DNA from: Weeksellaceae bacterium
GTDB taxonomy: Bacteria; Bacteroidota; Bacteroidia; Flavobacteriales; Weeksellaceae
Direction: 5' to 3'
Assembly: GCA_028698395.1 (NCBI GenBank)
Contig: JAQVDG010000023.1
Span: forward strand, 1 to 13,474
Length of the DNA stretch: 13,474 nucleotides
Positions 1-7,376 of this stretch are shown here, in pieces. The position numbers and the translations under genes are program-made. Position 1 is the first letter of the stretch. Each line of letters starts with the position of its first letter. Under the pieces are notes generated by a model, which saw nothing but the letters and a program-made list of their open reading frames with translations, had not been told where the DNA came from and did no database searches.

Positions 1-1
1 A

Positions 2-460
2 AATTGTTACCTTTGTATCGACATCATTAAACATTATCAAAATGCTTATGAAGCAATTCATCAGACACAATTTCAGGCGAACAATGACAATGATAGCATT
101 GTTGACAACAGTTTCCTCATTAATTCTACTGAATCATTTGGAAATTGGTATCTGCCTTTCCAGCTAGCGTATATCCTAGCGTGGTTCAATTGGGCTAAAC
201 GTATTATTCCAACCATCTCATCTGCCCCCTTATTTTTTTATTCTTATATACTTTCATTACATTATTGTACTCTCCAACTGTCTCTTACACTTGGCGCTAA
301 CGGCTGGGGGTGTGGCAAGTGTGGGAGAGCGTGTTACGTTTTCGTCCCCCGACGAAAACGCCCGAGCGGGCGAAACCGCTCCGAAGCTCCAGTGTCAACC
401 CACATTGGCTACACCCCTTGTTACCAACTGGCCTTTAGTTATTTGTCTTATTCAGAATAG
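2..460 (+). CDS. Possible 3' end of an unknown gene, start outside window
   Basis: A plus-strand frame is open from base 2 to a TAG at 458-460, about 152 codons, with no plausible start inside the window. The first 90 or so residues have a protein-like composition, with a run rich in Trp, Phe and Tyr (for example GNWYLPFQLAYILAWFNWAK). From about base 290 the frame runs through the GC-rich F1 palindrome, where the translation becomes rich in Cys, Arg and Gly and looks like read-through of a repeat. If the gene is real, its original C-terminus has probably been replaced at the repeat boundary. It would be the only plus-strand gene here, converging on module A. I do not recognise the family. 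It may equally be a chance open frame or a decayed gene. Confidence 0.3.
   Translation, partial: NCYLCIDIIKHYQNAYEAIHQTQFQANNDNDSIVDNSFLINSTESFGNWYLPFQLAYILAWFNWAKRIIPTISSAPLFFYSYILSLHYCTLQLSLTLGANGWGCGKCGRACYVFVPRRKRPSGRNRSEAPVSTHIGYTPCYQLAFSYLSYSE
293..426. repeat. F1 long palindromic repeat, copy a
   Basis: This is an interrupted inverted repeat. The outer arms are GGCGCTAAC (293-301) and GTTACC (420-425). The inner 19-bp arms are 307-325 and 399-417, both centred on GGGGTGT/ACACCCC, with few mismatches. The 73-base interior holds two perfect small hairpins: 338-346 with 351-359 (GTTTTCGTC/GACGAAAAC) and 359-364 with 367-372 (CGCCCG/CGGGCG). Bases 286-314 match 11679-11707 (copy c) at 28 of 29 positions. 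The element sits between the possible plus-strand gene and module A. It is far richer in GC than the surrounding genes. Confidence 0.85.
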
Positions 461-506
461 GTTTTATTACAACCAATTCAGTGATTTTTTCTTAACTACA
501 TCTTAG

Positions 507-566
507 GCGCACTCTTTTGAAAGCTTTGGATGAAGCGTGGACTGTGCGGCTTGCAAATGTGTGCGC
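507..566. repeat. F2 hairpin repeat, copy a
   Basis: Outer stem GCGCAC (507-512) pairs with GTGCGC (561-566). The internal loop is TCT (513-515) opposite TGT (558-560). The inner stem TTTGAAAGC (516-524) pairs with GCTTGCAAA (549-557) with one mismatch. A loop of about 24 bases contains GCGTGG. It lies about 10 bp past the stop of the radical SAM gene, so it would be folded in that gene's mRNA. No U-run follows on the minus strand, so it is not a standard intrinsic terminator. Confidence 0.85.
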
Positions 567-576
567 ATACGAAATA

Positions 577-2508
577 TTATAAGCATTCTATTGATTCAAA
601 AACGCTATATTTTTCACTCTTAATAAGTTTGTCAAACTTTGATTTAAGCTTAAATAACTCGTTATTTGAATCCAAAAGGTCTTCACGTTTTATCTTATAA
701 TGATTCAAAACGTTATCTATTTTTGAGTTATTTGTTAGTTCATTTATGTCATTAAAAATATTTCTTTCAATTATTTGTTTAGCAATTGTCAATTCATCCT
801 TGTTTAAAGAACTGAAACTTTTCCACCATTCTTGAGTATAGCCTTCCTTTTCAAAAAAGAACCTGAAAAGTAGATAAGTTTCAGGCATATAAAGAAGTTT
901 ATTAAACTCCTCCTCATCGTGGCCAAAAGCTTTGTAGAAGAAACTTTTGCCTTTACCTATTTTACCCTTAGTTGCATTTAAAATAACTTGAATTGCTCTT
1001 ATGAATTTTCTATTCCAATTTTTTCCCAAATAGTCTCTATTAAGGTGGTATTCACCAAAAATTGGATGATATTTCATTGGAAAGGAATAAATATCTAGTT
1101 TATGAGAATCACATAATTCTACATTCATTTTTAAACGTTGATATAATTCAATAGGCTCATCCTCGTAATTGTATAATAAGTAGTTAGAGAAATGTTTAAT
1201 GCCGAATTTTTTTGCTTTAAGAATAGCTTCCAAATAATCATCCTTATAATCCATACTATCAAAAGCTATTCTTAGCGGTTTTATTGGAATTTGGCTTAAC
1301 AACTTTGCCTTTTCATCTGTAAAAAGCCTTGCATCAACCCCTTGATTGAAATCAACATATCTTGATTTGGGCACTCTATTACGATGTTTTTCATACAGAG
1401 GAGAAATAATAGGGTAAACTTCATTTATCTTATCAATCGTTGCCGTTTCAGGTTTTAAAAGATAATTGTTAAGCAATAAGTTATAAATGTATTGTTTATT
1501 CTCCCCTTTAAGTTTATCTATAAGTTCATTGAAAATTGTTATAGTTTTTCTAATGTATGCATTGTTGTTAATACCTTGATTTAAGTTGTTGATGGAAATT
1601 TCAAGTTGATTAGGTTCAATATATTTTGTTTTTTTATCAAAACCGTTATTCATAATATCACTAACTATCTCAGCAAATTTAGGGGATGCTAAAACATTAT
1701 TGTCAAGTAATAGTAGATTCCTTTTTGCACCATACTTAATATCAACCCCTCTTATTTTGTCGGACAATGAAATGAATTTATTAAATTTTGGCTCTATTAC
1801 TGGGACTGCACAAAATTTGCACTTTCTTACACAACCCCTTGTAGTGTAACCATAATAAGCTTCGTTTTCAGGATATTTATACTCTATCTCATCAAGTATT
1901 GAATAATCAAGAGGAAGGTCGTCAATTATTATATTGTTGTCATCTAAAACGCCTGCTTTATTCAGCAAACCAGTATGAACATTCCTTAAATTTGTGTGAC
2001 TCTTTATTTCTTCTGGAATAACAGAAGCCATAACACCACCAACCCATAATTCATTTTCGTCCTTAACCAGCGATTTGCAAAATTCAATAGTATTAATTGT
2101 AATTTGCCAATTAAAAGTAAATAGTGTTGTAACGCACACTCTATCCCAGAAAGGTTCTTTCAAGTATTGCTTCTTCCAGTAATAGTCTTTATAAAAAATG
2201 ATAGCGTTTAGTAGCAAAACTTCATATTCAGATTCATTTGTATTTAAATCATCTAGAATAGATTTATTTCTTTTCTTAATATACTCTCTTATAATGAAAT
2301 AATTAGATTTCCAATTGAATTTGGAGTCAATTTTTCTTAATTTAGAAATACATAGATTTACTATGTGATTTATTATGAGGTCTTTCAAATCACCTTTAAA
2401 AAAAACAACATTATCACCTAACATCTTGTGATAGGTGGCTAATTTCATTAACCCAATAGGTGGATATTTATTTCTGTAATTAGGTTCAATTAGTAGTACA
2501 TTTCTCAT
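577..2508 (-). CDS. Large radical SAM protein, last gene of module A
   Basis: This 643-residue protein has the radical SAM signature CxxxCxxC at C226, C230 and C233 (GCVRKCKFCAVP), the site for the [4Fe-4S] cluster that cleaves S-adenosylmethionine. The N-terminus (MRNVLLIEPNYRNKYPPIGL) and the WVGG at 156-159 resemble the B12-binding-like Rossmann region before the radical SAM barrel in MiaB- and BchE-type enzymes. I see no clear cobalamin-ligand DxHxxG motif. After the core, about 250 residues show no domain I know. The substrate cannot be read from sequence; a nucleic acid or peptide is possible. The ATG overlaps the end of the GHKL gene by 4 bp (ATGA), which indicates translational coupling. 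A tRNA-modifying enzyme is an alternative, but the operon partners favour a role with DNA. Confidence 0.8.
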   Translation of the reverse strand: MRNVLLIEPNYRNKYPPIGLMKLATYHKMLGDNVVFFKGDLKDLIINHIVNLCISKLRKIDSKFNWKSNYFIIREYIKKRNKSILDDLNTNESEYEVLLLNAIIFYKDYYWKKQYLKEPFWDRVCVTTLFTFNWQITINTIEFCKSLVKDENELWVGGVMASVIPEEIKSHTNLRNVHTGLLNKAGVLDDNNIIIDDLPLDYSILDEIEYKYPENEAYYGYTTRGCVRKCKFCAVPVIEPKFNKFISLSDKIRGVDIKYGAKRNLLLLDNNVLASPKFAEIVSDIMNNGFDKKTKYIEPNQLEISINNLNQGINNNAYIRKTITIFNELIDKLKGENKQYIYNLLLNNYLLKPETATIDKINEVYPIISPLYEKHRNRVPKSRYVDFNQGVDARLFTDEKAKLLSQIPIKPLRIAFDSMDYKDDYLEAILKAKKFGIKHFSNYLLYNYEDEPIELYQRLKMNVELCDSHKLDIYSFPMKYHPIFGEYHLNRDYLGKNWNRKFIRAIQVILNATKGKIGKGKSFFYKAFGHDEEEFNKLLYMPETYLLFRFFFEKEGYTQEWWKSFSSLNKDELTIAKQIIERNIFNDINELTNNSKIDNVLNHYKIKREDLLDSNNELFKLKSKFDKLIKSEKYSVFESIECL

Positions 2509-4061
2509 TTTAATTCTTCCTCAATTTTCTTAATTACACTTTCTGCTGTACTATTATCAAGAGCGTCACGAATAATTGAATATATTTTACTTACGAGTTT
2601 TCTTTGCTCCTTTGTAAGACTACTAAGTTTGTCCGTACGGAAAGTTAGTTTTTCTTCATTGTCATCAGATATAGTTATGCCATTGACATCAGATGAGTTT
2701 TGAGGCTGAACAACTCTGTCCAATATTTTTTTTACAGGTTGTAAACCATTTGAAACAACTTCTTGCTCAATTTTTTCTATCCTTTTTTGAGCTCTTATTG
2801 CTTCTTCCTTTTTCTTTTCAAACTTGTCCTTATACTCTTGGTGTTCTTTTTTGTCCGTAAAACCCGATTCTTTTTTTTGCTTATATTCCTCTTCAAATGT
2901 TTTTAGTTCTTCAATTTTCTTTACAGAACTATTTATTTCTGAAGCGGTATAGCAAAGTTTGTAAATATTGGTATGGAAAAAAGTTTTAAGTTTGTTTTCA
3001 AATTCAAAAAAAATCTTGTTTTCTGTAAAGTAATCTCTTCTTGAGTTTGGAATAAGGTCAGGATGAACACCGTGAACTTCTCCAACAAAGTAAAAATGAA
3101 ATCTTCGGTCTCTTTGAAGTTTTAATAGTGTGTACTCATCGCCTATCTGAATATTTGACTTTCTTAAACGAAAACCTCTAGTGTAATTTACTTGGTTTAA
3201 AGATTGGTTTTTTTCTGAAACACTATGCCAACCCCAGTACAAAAGTTTTCCATCATTAGCATATTCTTTAAAAAAAACTACATCAATAATCTCATCTTCT
3301 TTCTTTTTATCGTTTTCATCACCCTTATAGATTAATGTTGAATAACCTTTGAAAAGTCGTTCAGTATTAAGGAAAATTTTATATTCATCTAGTGCAAATT
3401 TATTATCTTCAACATCTTTGTAAACAAGTGATTTATAGATAAATCTTGTTGGAAAGGGGAGAGGAGCAACCATTGATAAATACTTCTCTATTTCCTTTTT
3501 ATCCAACAAGTCATCATTTGTAACCTCTTGAAGAATAACTTTGAAATAATGTGCATCCTGTTTTTCTTCAAAAACTTCAAAAGATGTAACTTTTTTTATT
3601 ACTGATATAGCTTCTTCCTTATCCCTTCGATTATTTATGATATCCTTTAAGTTTTCTGCGTCCCAAGTTAATCTTGATTTAGTTTTTTCACCCGAAAAAG
3701 ATGTTTCAAAAATTAATTTCTCACAATATGCTAATCCACCTAATCTACCAATGCCTCTGAAACCTTTGTCAACCCCTCTTTGCTTAGTTGATTGAGCAAT
3801 GTTCTGTAAGATTGGTCTAACTTCGCTTTGCTTAATTCCTGTCGCATTATCTTCAATAGTTATTGTTCTATTTTCAGCATCAATAAAAATATGAATCTCG
3901 CCTTCACAAGGATTTAATAATCCTTCTTTTATTGCCTTATCTATTTGGTCAGCTGAATTTTGTATGTATTCTCTATATATGAAACGAGAATCGTCATACA
4001 TACCTAATGTTAAGGATTCAATAACATCTTTGCCAATTATTGGTGAAAAATCATTATCCAT
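2505..4061 (-). CDS. GHKL (HSP90/MutL-type) ATPase with C-terminal coiled coil
   Basis: This 518-residue protein has a clear N-terminal GHKL ATPase domain. The N box is E31-YIQN35-SAD38, with the catalytic-type Glu and Mg-binding Asn. The G1 box is D71-NATG75, and the G2 ATP-lid is GFRGIGRLGG at 100-109. The family dimerises through the ATPase domain on ATP binding, as in HSP90, MutL, gyrase B and MORC proteins. Residues around 150-370 are probably the transducer region. About 375-440 is strongly charged (Lys/Glu-rich) and predicted coiled coil, followed by a tail of about 75 residues. It overlaps the HerA gene by 8 bp and the radical SAM gene by 4 bp. MORC/MutL-like ATPases beside nucleases are known in bacterial conflict systems, so an ATP-gated clamp or sensor is plausible. 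That role is inference. Confidence 0.85.
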   Translation of the reverse strand: MDNDFSPIIGKDVIESLTLGMYDDSRFIYREYIQNSADQIDKAIKEGLLNPCEGEIHIFIDAENRTITIEDNATGIKQSEVRPILQNIAQSTKQRGVDKGFRGIGRLGGLAYCEKLIFETSFSGEKTKSRLTWDAENLKDIINNRRDKEEAISVIKKVTSFEVFEEKQDAHYFKVILQEVTNDDLLDKKEIEKYLSMVAPLPFPTRFIYKSLVYKDVEDNKFALDEYKIFLNTERLFKGYSTLIYKGDENDKKKEDEIIDVVFFKEYANDGKLLYWGWHSVSEKNQSLNQVNYTRGFRLRKSNIQIGDEYTLLKLQRDRRFHFYFVGEVHGVHPDLIPNSRRDYFTENKIFFEFENKLKTFFHTNIYKLCYTASEINSSVKKIEELKTFEEEYKQKKESGFTDKKEHQEYKDKFEKKKEEAIRAQKRIEKIEQEVVSNGLQPVKKILDRVVQPQNSSDVNGITISDDNEEKLTFRTDKLSSLTKEQRKLVSKIYSIIRDALDNSTAESVIKKIEEELK

Positions 4062-5712
4062 TTTTGAATTGCTTATAAATTGGTTTTGGGAACTTAATAT
4101 TTAATAACGACCTAAAAATGGGATTTTGTAATATATATTCACCCTGCTTAAGTCTTGTTAACATTGATTTATAAACTGGCGGCACATATTGATAATCTGG
4201 TTTTGAAATCTCTATTGCATTTGTTCGACCATAAGCGTGAGTTGAACAATTCCCTTTAACTCTATCGTGAATATCGCTTTTAAACTGCTCCGCTGCAAAA
4301 AGAATTATTCCTAAAGAACGTCCTCTTTCAGTAATATCTAGTAATTGGCGAAGTATTGGTGAACTTTTTGGAACTTCTTTTGATGCGTATTTGTTTAACT
4401 CATCAATGAATATTATAATTTTTGAAGGAATTTCTGATTCGCTACGGTCATTAGCTTGCCCTAATTTCAAATCATAAATTGACCTGATAACATCTCCAAA
4501 CACAAATCCTTGAGTTTCTTCATCTAATTTTGCAACATCAACTACATACAAGTCGTTTTTTTGAATATTAAGAATCGCTTCCTTAAGTCTTACTTCGCAG
4601 TCTTTTGTTTTACTGCTTAAAGAGTTTGAGAAGATTGTAGTTTTCTCAATTGTTTTTCTGAAGAGACGATAAAATTTTCTCCAACTTAAAACTGTTATTT
4701 CTTTATCTTTACCTGTACTACCAGATTTTGTGTGTTCATAAACTTCTTTAAGTAGTTCTGACCAATTTGTAATACCATTAAAACCTCCTTGCCCAGTTGC
4801 AATATAATTCACAATTGACTCCATAGTTTGATTAGGGTCATCAACATTGGAAAATAACAGGTCAATACTTTCTTTGTCATCTTCGAATATATATTTATAG
4901 AGGCAAGCCTTTCCAAGTTCCATCTGACTTTTAACATCTCTACCGTATGTTGATGTGAAGATATCTTTTGAATATGGGTAGAAGTATTTGGCATTCTGAA
5001 ATGGGGAAGTTGTTAATCCAAGCATTTTGTATATAGCCAAATCATCTTCTGTTAATTCTGTGTTTGGTTCATCAATTGCCAATAAATCTCTACCTTTTAC
5101 ATTAAACAAAACATAAGCAACAGATTCATCAGAATTGGCTTCTAGATACTTATCTTGAATTGCTTTAAGCAAAAACATTGCGTATGAGGTCTTTGAAGCA
5201 AGTCCTGAAATACCAGAAATATTCAAGTGAGCACCCTCAGGGCCAATTAAAAATTGTGAATTAAAATGAACAGGAATAGTAACACTATTTGGTTGCTCAT
5301 ACATTTCAATAAAACCGCACGTTAGGGGATTTTTAATATCTTTTAATCCTAATGCTTCTTTAATATCATCTTCATCAGCTAGGCTTACATATGACCCATC
5401 AAGAACTGGAGTATAAATGTTCTGGGAGTTTCCAACTACTTTTGCGTGTACATAATTCATCCCAATTCGCTGTGTATATTGCTGATAATTAACGTCTCCA
5501 AAATCACTAGAGATAAAACCAGCAAGAAAACTTGAGTTATCTGTCAAATGAGAAATTTCTTGTACTACTCCAAAAGTTATTGAGTTTTTAATGTGATTAA
5601 CTTTTACCACATCGAATGGTCTTATAATCAATTCTTTGTCAGTCCAGAAAAAAAAGTCGTCAACGGTAGTTGGTACTTTTTCTGTTGCAATAATTTTTCC
5701 AATTTGTTTCAT
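4054..5712 (-). CDS. HerA-like hexameric DNA-translocase ATPase
   Basis: This 552-residue protein belongs to the HerA/FtsK-type ATPases. Residues 1-110 match the HAS beta-barrel (RPFDVVKV, SITFGVVQEI). The P-loop region is 167-175, with K174-T175. Then come VLFNVKGRDLL (201-211), a Walker B at 432-438 (IIIFIDE, D437-E438), TERGRSLGI (461-469) and the sensor AAEQ (473-476). The arginine-rich C-terminal core includes YGRT (494-497). The P-loop is atypical: it reads GISGLASKT, lacking the usual Gly before Lys. HerA forms a hexamer that pumps DNA and activates the NurA nuclease. Here the gene starts directly after the NurA stop (TAAATG), which supports one complex. It overlaps the GHKL gene by 8 bp. 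Confidence 0.88.
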   Translation of the reverse strand: MKQIGKIIATEKVPTTVDDFFFWTDKELIIRPFDVVKVNHIKNSITFGVVQEISHLTDNSSFLAGFISSDFGDVNYQQYTQRIGMNYVHAKVVGNSQNIYTPVLDGSYVSLADEDDIKEALGLKDIKNPLTCGFIEMYEQPNSVTIPVHFNSQFLIGPEGAHLNISGISGLASKTSYAMFLLKAIQDKYLEANSDESVAYVLFNVKGRDLLAIDEPNTELTEDDLAIYKMLGLTTSPFQNAKYFYPYSKDIFTSTYGRDVKSQMELGKACLYKYIFEDDKESIDLLFSNVDDPNQTMESIVNYIATGQGGFNGITNWSELLKEVYEHTKSGSTGKDKEITVLSWRKFYRLFRKTIEKTTIFSNSLSSKTKDCEVRLKEAILNIQKNDLYVVDVAKLDEETQGFVFGDVIRSIYDLKLGQANDRSESEIPSKIIIFIDELNKYASKEVPKSSPILRQLLDITERGRSLGIILFAAEQFKSDIHDRVKGNCSTHAYGRTNAIEISKPDYQYVPPVYKSMLTRLKQGEYILQNPIFRSLLNIKFPKPIYKQFKNG

Positions 5713-6897
5713 TTAGAATAGATTTAGAAAGTGAATGTCACTCAAGTATTTGCTTTTCAGGAATTTCTCAGTAAGATATACAGGATATAAATGGTTTGCC
5801 CACCGCTTATCATTTCCATAACAAACAGGATTCCTTTCATTAATAATATTAGCTGTTATTACATCAATTAGGTCAGATTCTAATCCGTATTCATTTTCGT
5901 TGTCAGTAATTAGAATTTTTTCAATCTTAACTATTCCTGCAAATGGACTTTCAGTATATTTTGAATCTCTGATTCGCACATACCAAACGCTGTATTTGTA
6001 ATCACCAAGATATGACCACTTTTCCATATCGTGTTGAAACATATAAGCAGGGGTTCTATGGTATAATTTTAATTTAGCTAAAGCAGCTGCATTGCTTTTC
6101 CCGCTTTTATCCTTACTAAATTCTGGATTAAAGAGTTTTGAAACACCAATTACACACCTATAATTGTTTTTAATTTTTGATAGTTCTTTAAAGTCACCTG
6201 TTTTCATTGGCTTGTATTGCAATGAACCATCCTTTAGCAAGTAACTATCTTCATTCAATAAATTTTTATTAGTTAAATTAGAAACAATCTTTTTTTCACA
6301 CTCCACCATTTCATCTTGAATTGCTGCAATTCCTAAGTGTTCATATTTTAAGTCTGCTGAGTCTTGGTTTAATTTTGAAGAATAACTCAAAACATTTGAA
6401 AATTTCACACCTGCTTTTTTTACTCTTTCAACTGAATTAATCTTGTCTTTTATATTGTTAAAAAATAATTCAGTATTCTTAACTTCTGGATTAGCTTCTG
6501 TTGGCAATGATATAACAAGGTTATTTTCAAGTTCACAACAGCAAAATTTACTTGGGGATTTCCTTTCACAGCAAGCAACTCCGATTTGCCCTGCCATAAT
6601 CGGGAATATCCTTTTGTTTATTTCAATATCATCAACTTTATATGTTCTTCTTGAGCCATCTAAGAAGAACTTAAATAAAGGTTCTGTTTGTGATAATTGC
6701 TTTGCTTTTTTTGATAAATCTTTGGTTTGTTTTAATGAAGTATCAGTTTCTCCATATCTGTCTTTAAGTATTGTAAAGTTTTGACTTTCTTCGTATTTCA
6801 ATGTTGGAACCTTTAATTCATCATCAGCACAGTATTTATAAGAATCATAGCAAATTCCATTTGATACATCTTCTAATATTTCTCTTATTTTTCTCAT
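5713..6897 (-). CDS. NurA-like nuclease, first gene of module A
   Basis: This 394-residue protein shows the spread-out NurA pattern. FFLDGSRR has D80-G81-S82 for the first metal-binding Asp. LKDGSL at 221-226 gives a second Asp (D223). GVSKLF (251-256, K254), YHRTPAYMFQHD (279-290, R281) and a C-terminal HLYPVYLTEKF (369-379) match later NurA blocks. NurA is a Mn-dependent 5'-3' nuclease that works with HerA, the product of the next gene. It is unusual in having five Cys in a short stretch (C109, C110 and C119-C121), which could bind metal. An ATG at 6897 with AGGA only 3 nt upstream is the chosen start. The motifs are convincing but the family is divergent, so a search should confirm it. Confidence 0.72.
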   Translation of the reverse strand: MRKIREILEDVSNGICYDSYKYCADDELKVPTLKYEESQNFTILKDRYGETDTSLKQTKDLSKKAKQLSQTEPLFKFFLDGSRRTYKVDDIEINKRIFPIMAGQIGVACCERKSPSKFCCCELENNLVISLPTEANPEVKNTELFFNNIKDKINSVERVKKAGVKFSNVLSYSSKLNQDSADLKYEHLGIAAIQDEMVECEKKIVSNLTNKNLLNEDSYLLKDGSLQYKPMKTGDFKELSKIKNNYRCVIGVSKLFNPEFSKDKSGKSNAAALAKLKLYHRTPAYMFQHDMEKWSYLGDYKYSVWYVRIRDSKYTESPFAGIVKIEKILITDNENEYGLESDLIDVITANIINERNPVCYGNDKRWANHLYPVYLTEKFLKSKYLSDIHFLNLF

Positions 6898-6917
6898 ATT
6901 TCCTTGTATTCAGATTT

Positions 6918-6925
6918 CAAAGTTA
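6918..6925 (-). promoter_or_regulatory. Candidate -7 box for module A operon
   Basis: Read on the minus strand the bases are TAACTTTG, matching the Bacteroidota sigma-ABfr -7 consensus TAnnTTTG. The box ends about 20 bp before the NurA start. The -33 position (around 6944-6949) reads only TATGGT, a weak match to TTG. The F2 hairpin copy b begins just upstream of this promoter. One consensus match in AT-rich DNA is modest evidence. Confidence 0.35.
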
Positions 6926-6952
6926 CTAAAAATCTATAACCGTACCATAGAG

Positions 6953-7013
6953 ATGCACTCTTTGCCAAGGCTTAAGCCTGTGCGAAGGCCCAAGGCCTTG
7001 GCAATGTGTGCAT
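6953..7013. repeat. F2 hairpin repeat, copy b
   Basis: This copy is perfectly paired. The outer stem is ATGCAC (6953-6958) with GTGCAT (7008-7013). The internal loop is TCT (6959-6961) opposite TGT (7005-7007). The inner stem is TTGCCAAGGC (6962-6971) with GCCTTGGCAA (6995-7004). The 23-base loop is unlike those of the other copies. It lies about 55 bp upstream of the NurA start and brackets module A together with copy a. Confidence 0.92.
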
Positions 7014-7092
7014 TTACCTTTATTATTTTGGAATAAAACCTTTAATATTTACTTATTTAGTCAATGTCGTGAAAATCTGTCTTATAGGCTTG

Positions 7093-7225
7093 TTGGTAAC
7101 GGTTGGCGGTATGAAACGTTGGGGATTGCGGGCTACTATCCTGTCCAGCTACACCGAACTTAATGCGGGGCAGAACGCTTGCATAACCACTTAAACCCCA
7201 ATGTTTTATACCGCGTGTTACCGCC
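7093..7225. repeat. F1 long palindromic repeat, copy b
   Basis: Outer arms are GGTAAC (7095-7100) and GTTACC (7217-7222). Inner 19-bp arms are 7106-7124 and 7196-7214 (GCGGTATGAAACGTTGGGG against CCCCAATGTTTTATACCGC), with only two non-canonical G:T positions. The 71-base interior shares TATCCTRTCC and GCTAC with copy c. The stem sequence differs from copies a and c but stays paired. The copy lies midway between two F2 hairpins in the 479-bp gap between modules A and B. I see no gene in that gap; open frames there only read through the repeats. Confidence 0.87.
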
Positions 7226-7299
7226 TGGTGTTCTTTGTTTTCAGTCATTTTTCCTTTCAATTTGCTACATCGTTTCTGTCTGCCGTGCGTTGGGGTAGG

Positions 7300-7361
7300 C
7301 AAGCTCTTTGGCTGGTTTTGGTCGTGCGTTGGATTTTTCGAGCGACCAGCCAATGTGCTTG
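7300..7361. repeat. F2 hairpin repeat, copy c
   Basis: Outer stem CAAGC (7300-7304) pairs with GCTTG (7357-7361). The internal loop is TCT (7305-7307) opposite TGT (7354-7356). The inner stem TTGGCTGGT (7308-7316) pairs perfectly with ACCAGCCAA (7345-7353). GTGCGTTGG occurs both just upstream (7285-7293) and in the loop (7324-7332). It lies about 15 bp past the stop of the TPR gene and opens candidate cassette B. Confidence 0.92.
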
Positions 7362-7376
7362 ACTACGAAGCGTGGG

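Larger units (their letters stand above)
507..7013. other. Candidate cassette A: four-gene module bracketed by F2 repeats
   Basis: The four-gene NurA-HerA-GHKL-radical SAM operon is enclosed by two F2 hairpins in the same orientation (507-566 and 6953-7013). F1 palindromes lie just outside at 293-426 and 7093-7225. The F2 elements lie about 10 bp past the last stop and about 55 bp before the first start, so almost all of the unit is coding. The repeats and their order are visible in the sequence. That the unit moved or was acquired as a cassette is inference. No integrase, recombinase or transposase gene is visible in the window. Confidence 0.45.

Noticed and set aside
293..426. F1 as a canonical integron attC site
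   Set aside because: The outer boxes (GCTAAC or GGTAAC, with GTTACC or GTTGGC) do not fit RYYYAAC/GTTRRRY, the interior is long, and no integrase gene is visible. Only the general architecture is similar.
291..506. Plus-strand open frame over F1 copy a
   Set aside because: It starts with TTG and is made almost entirely of the palindromic repeat; its composition is that of repeat read-through.
507..566. F2 copies a and c as intrinsic terminators of modules A and B
   Set aside because: They lie just past stop codons, but no U-run follows on the transcribed strand, and the same element also occurs upstream of each operon, so termination alone does not explain them.
577..2508. Radical SAM protein as a viperin
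   Set aside because: It is roughly twice the usual viperin length, has an extra N-terminal Rossmann-like region before the CxxxCxxC, and lacks recognisable viperin context.
7057..7353. Minus-strand 98-codon frame, and a plus-strand 62-codon frame at 7006-7194, in the gap between modules A and B
   Set aside because: Both read through F1 copy b and F2 sequences; no protein-like pattern or ribosome binding site supports them.
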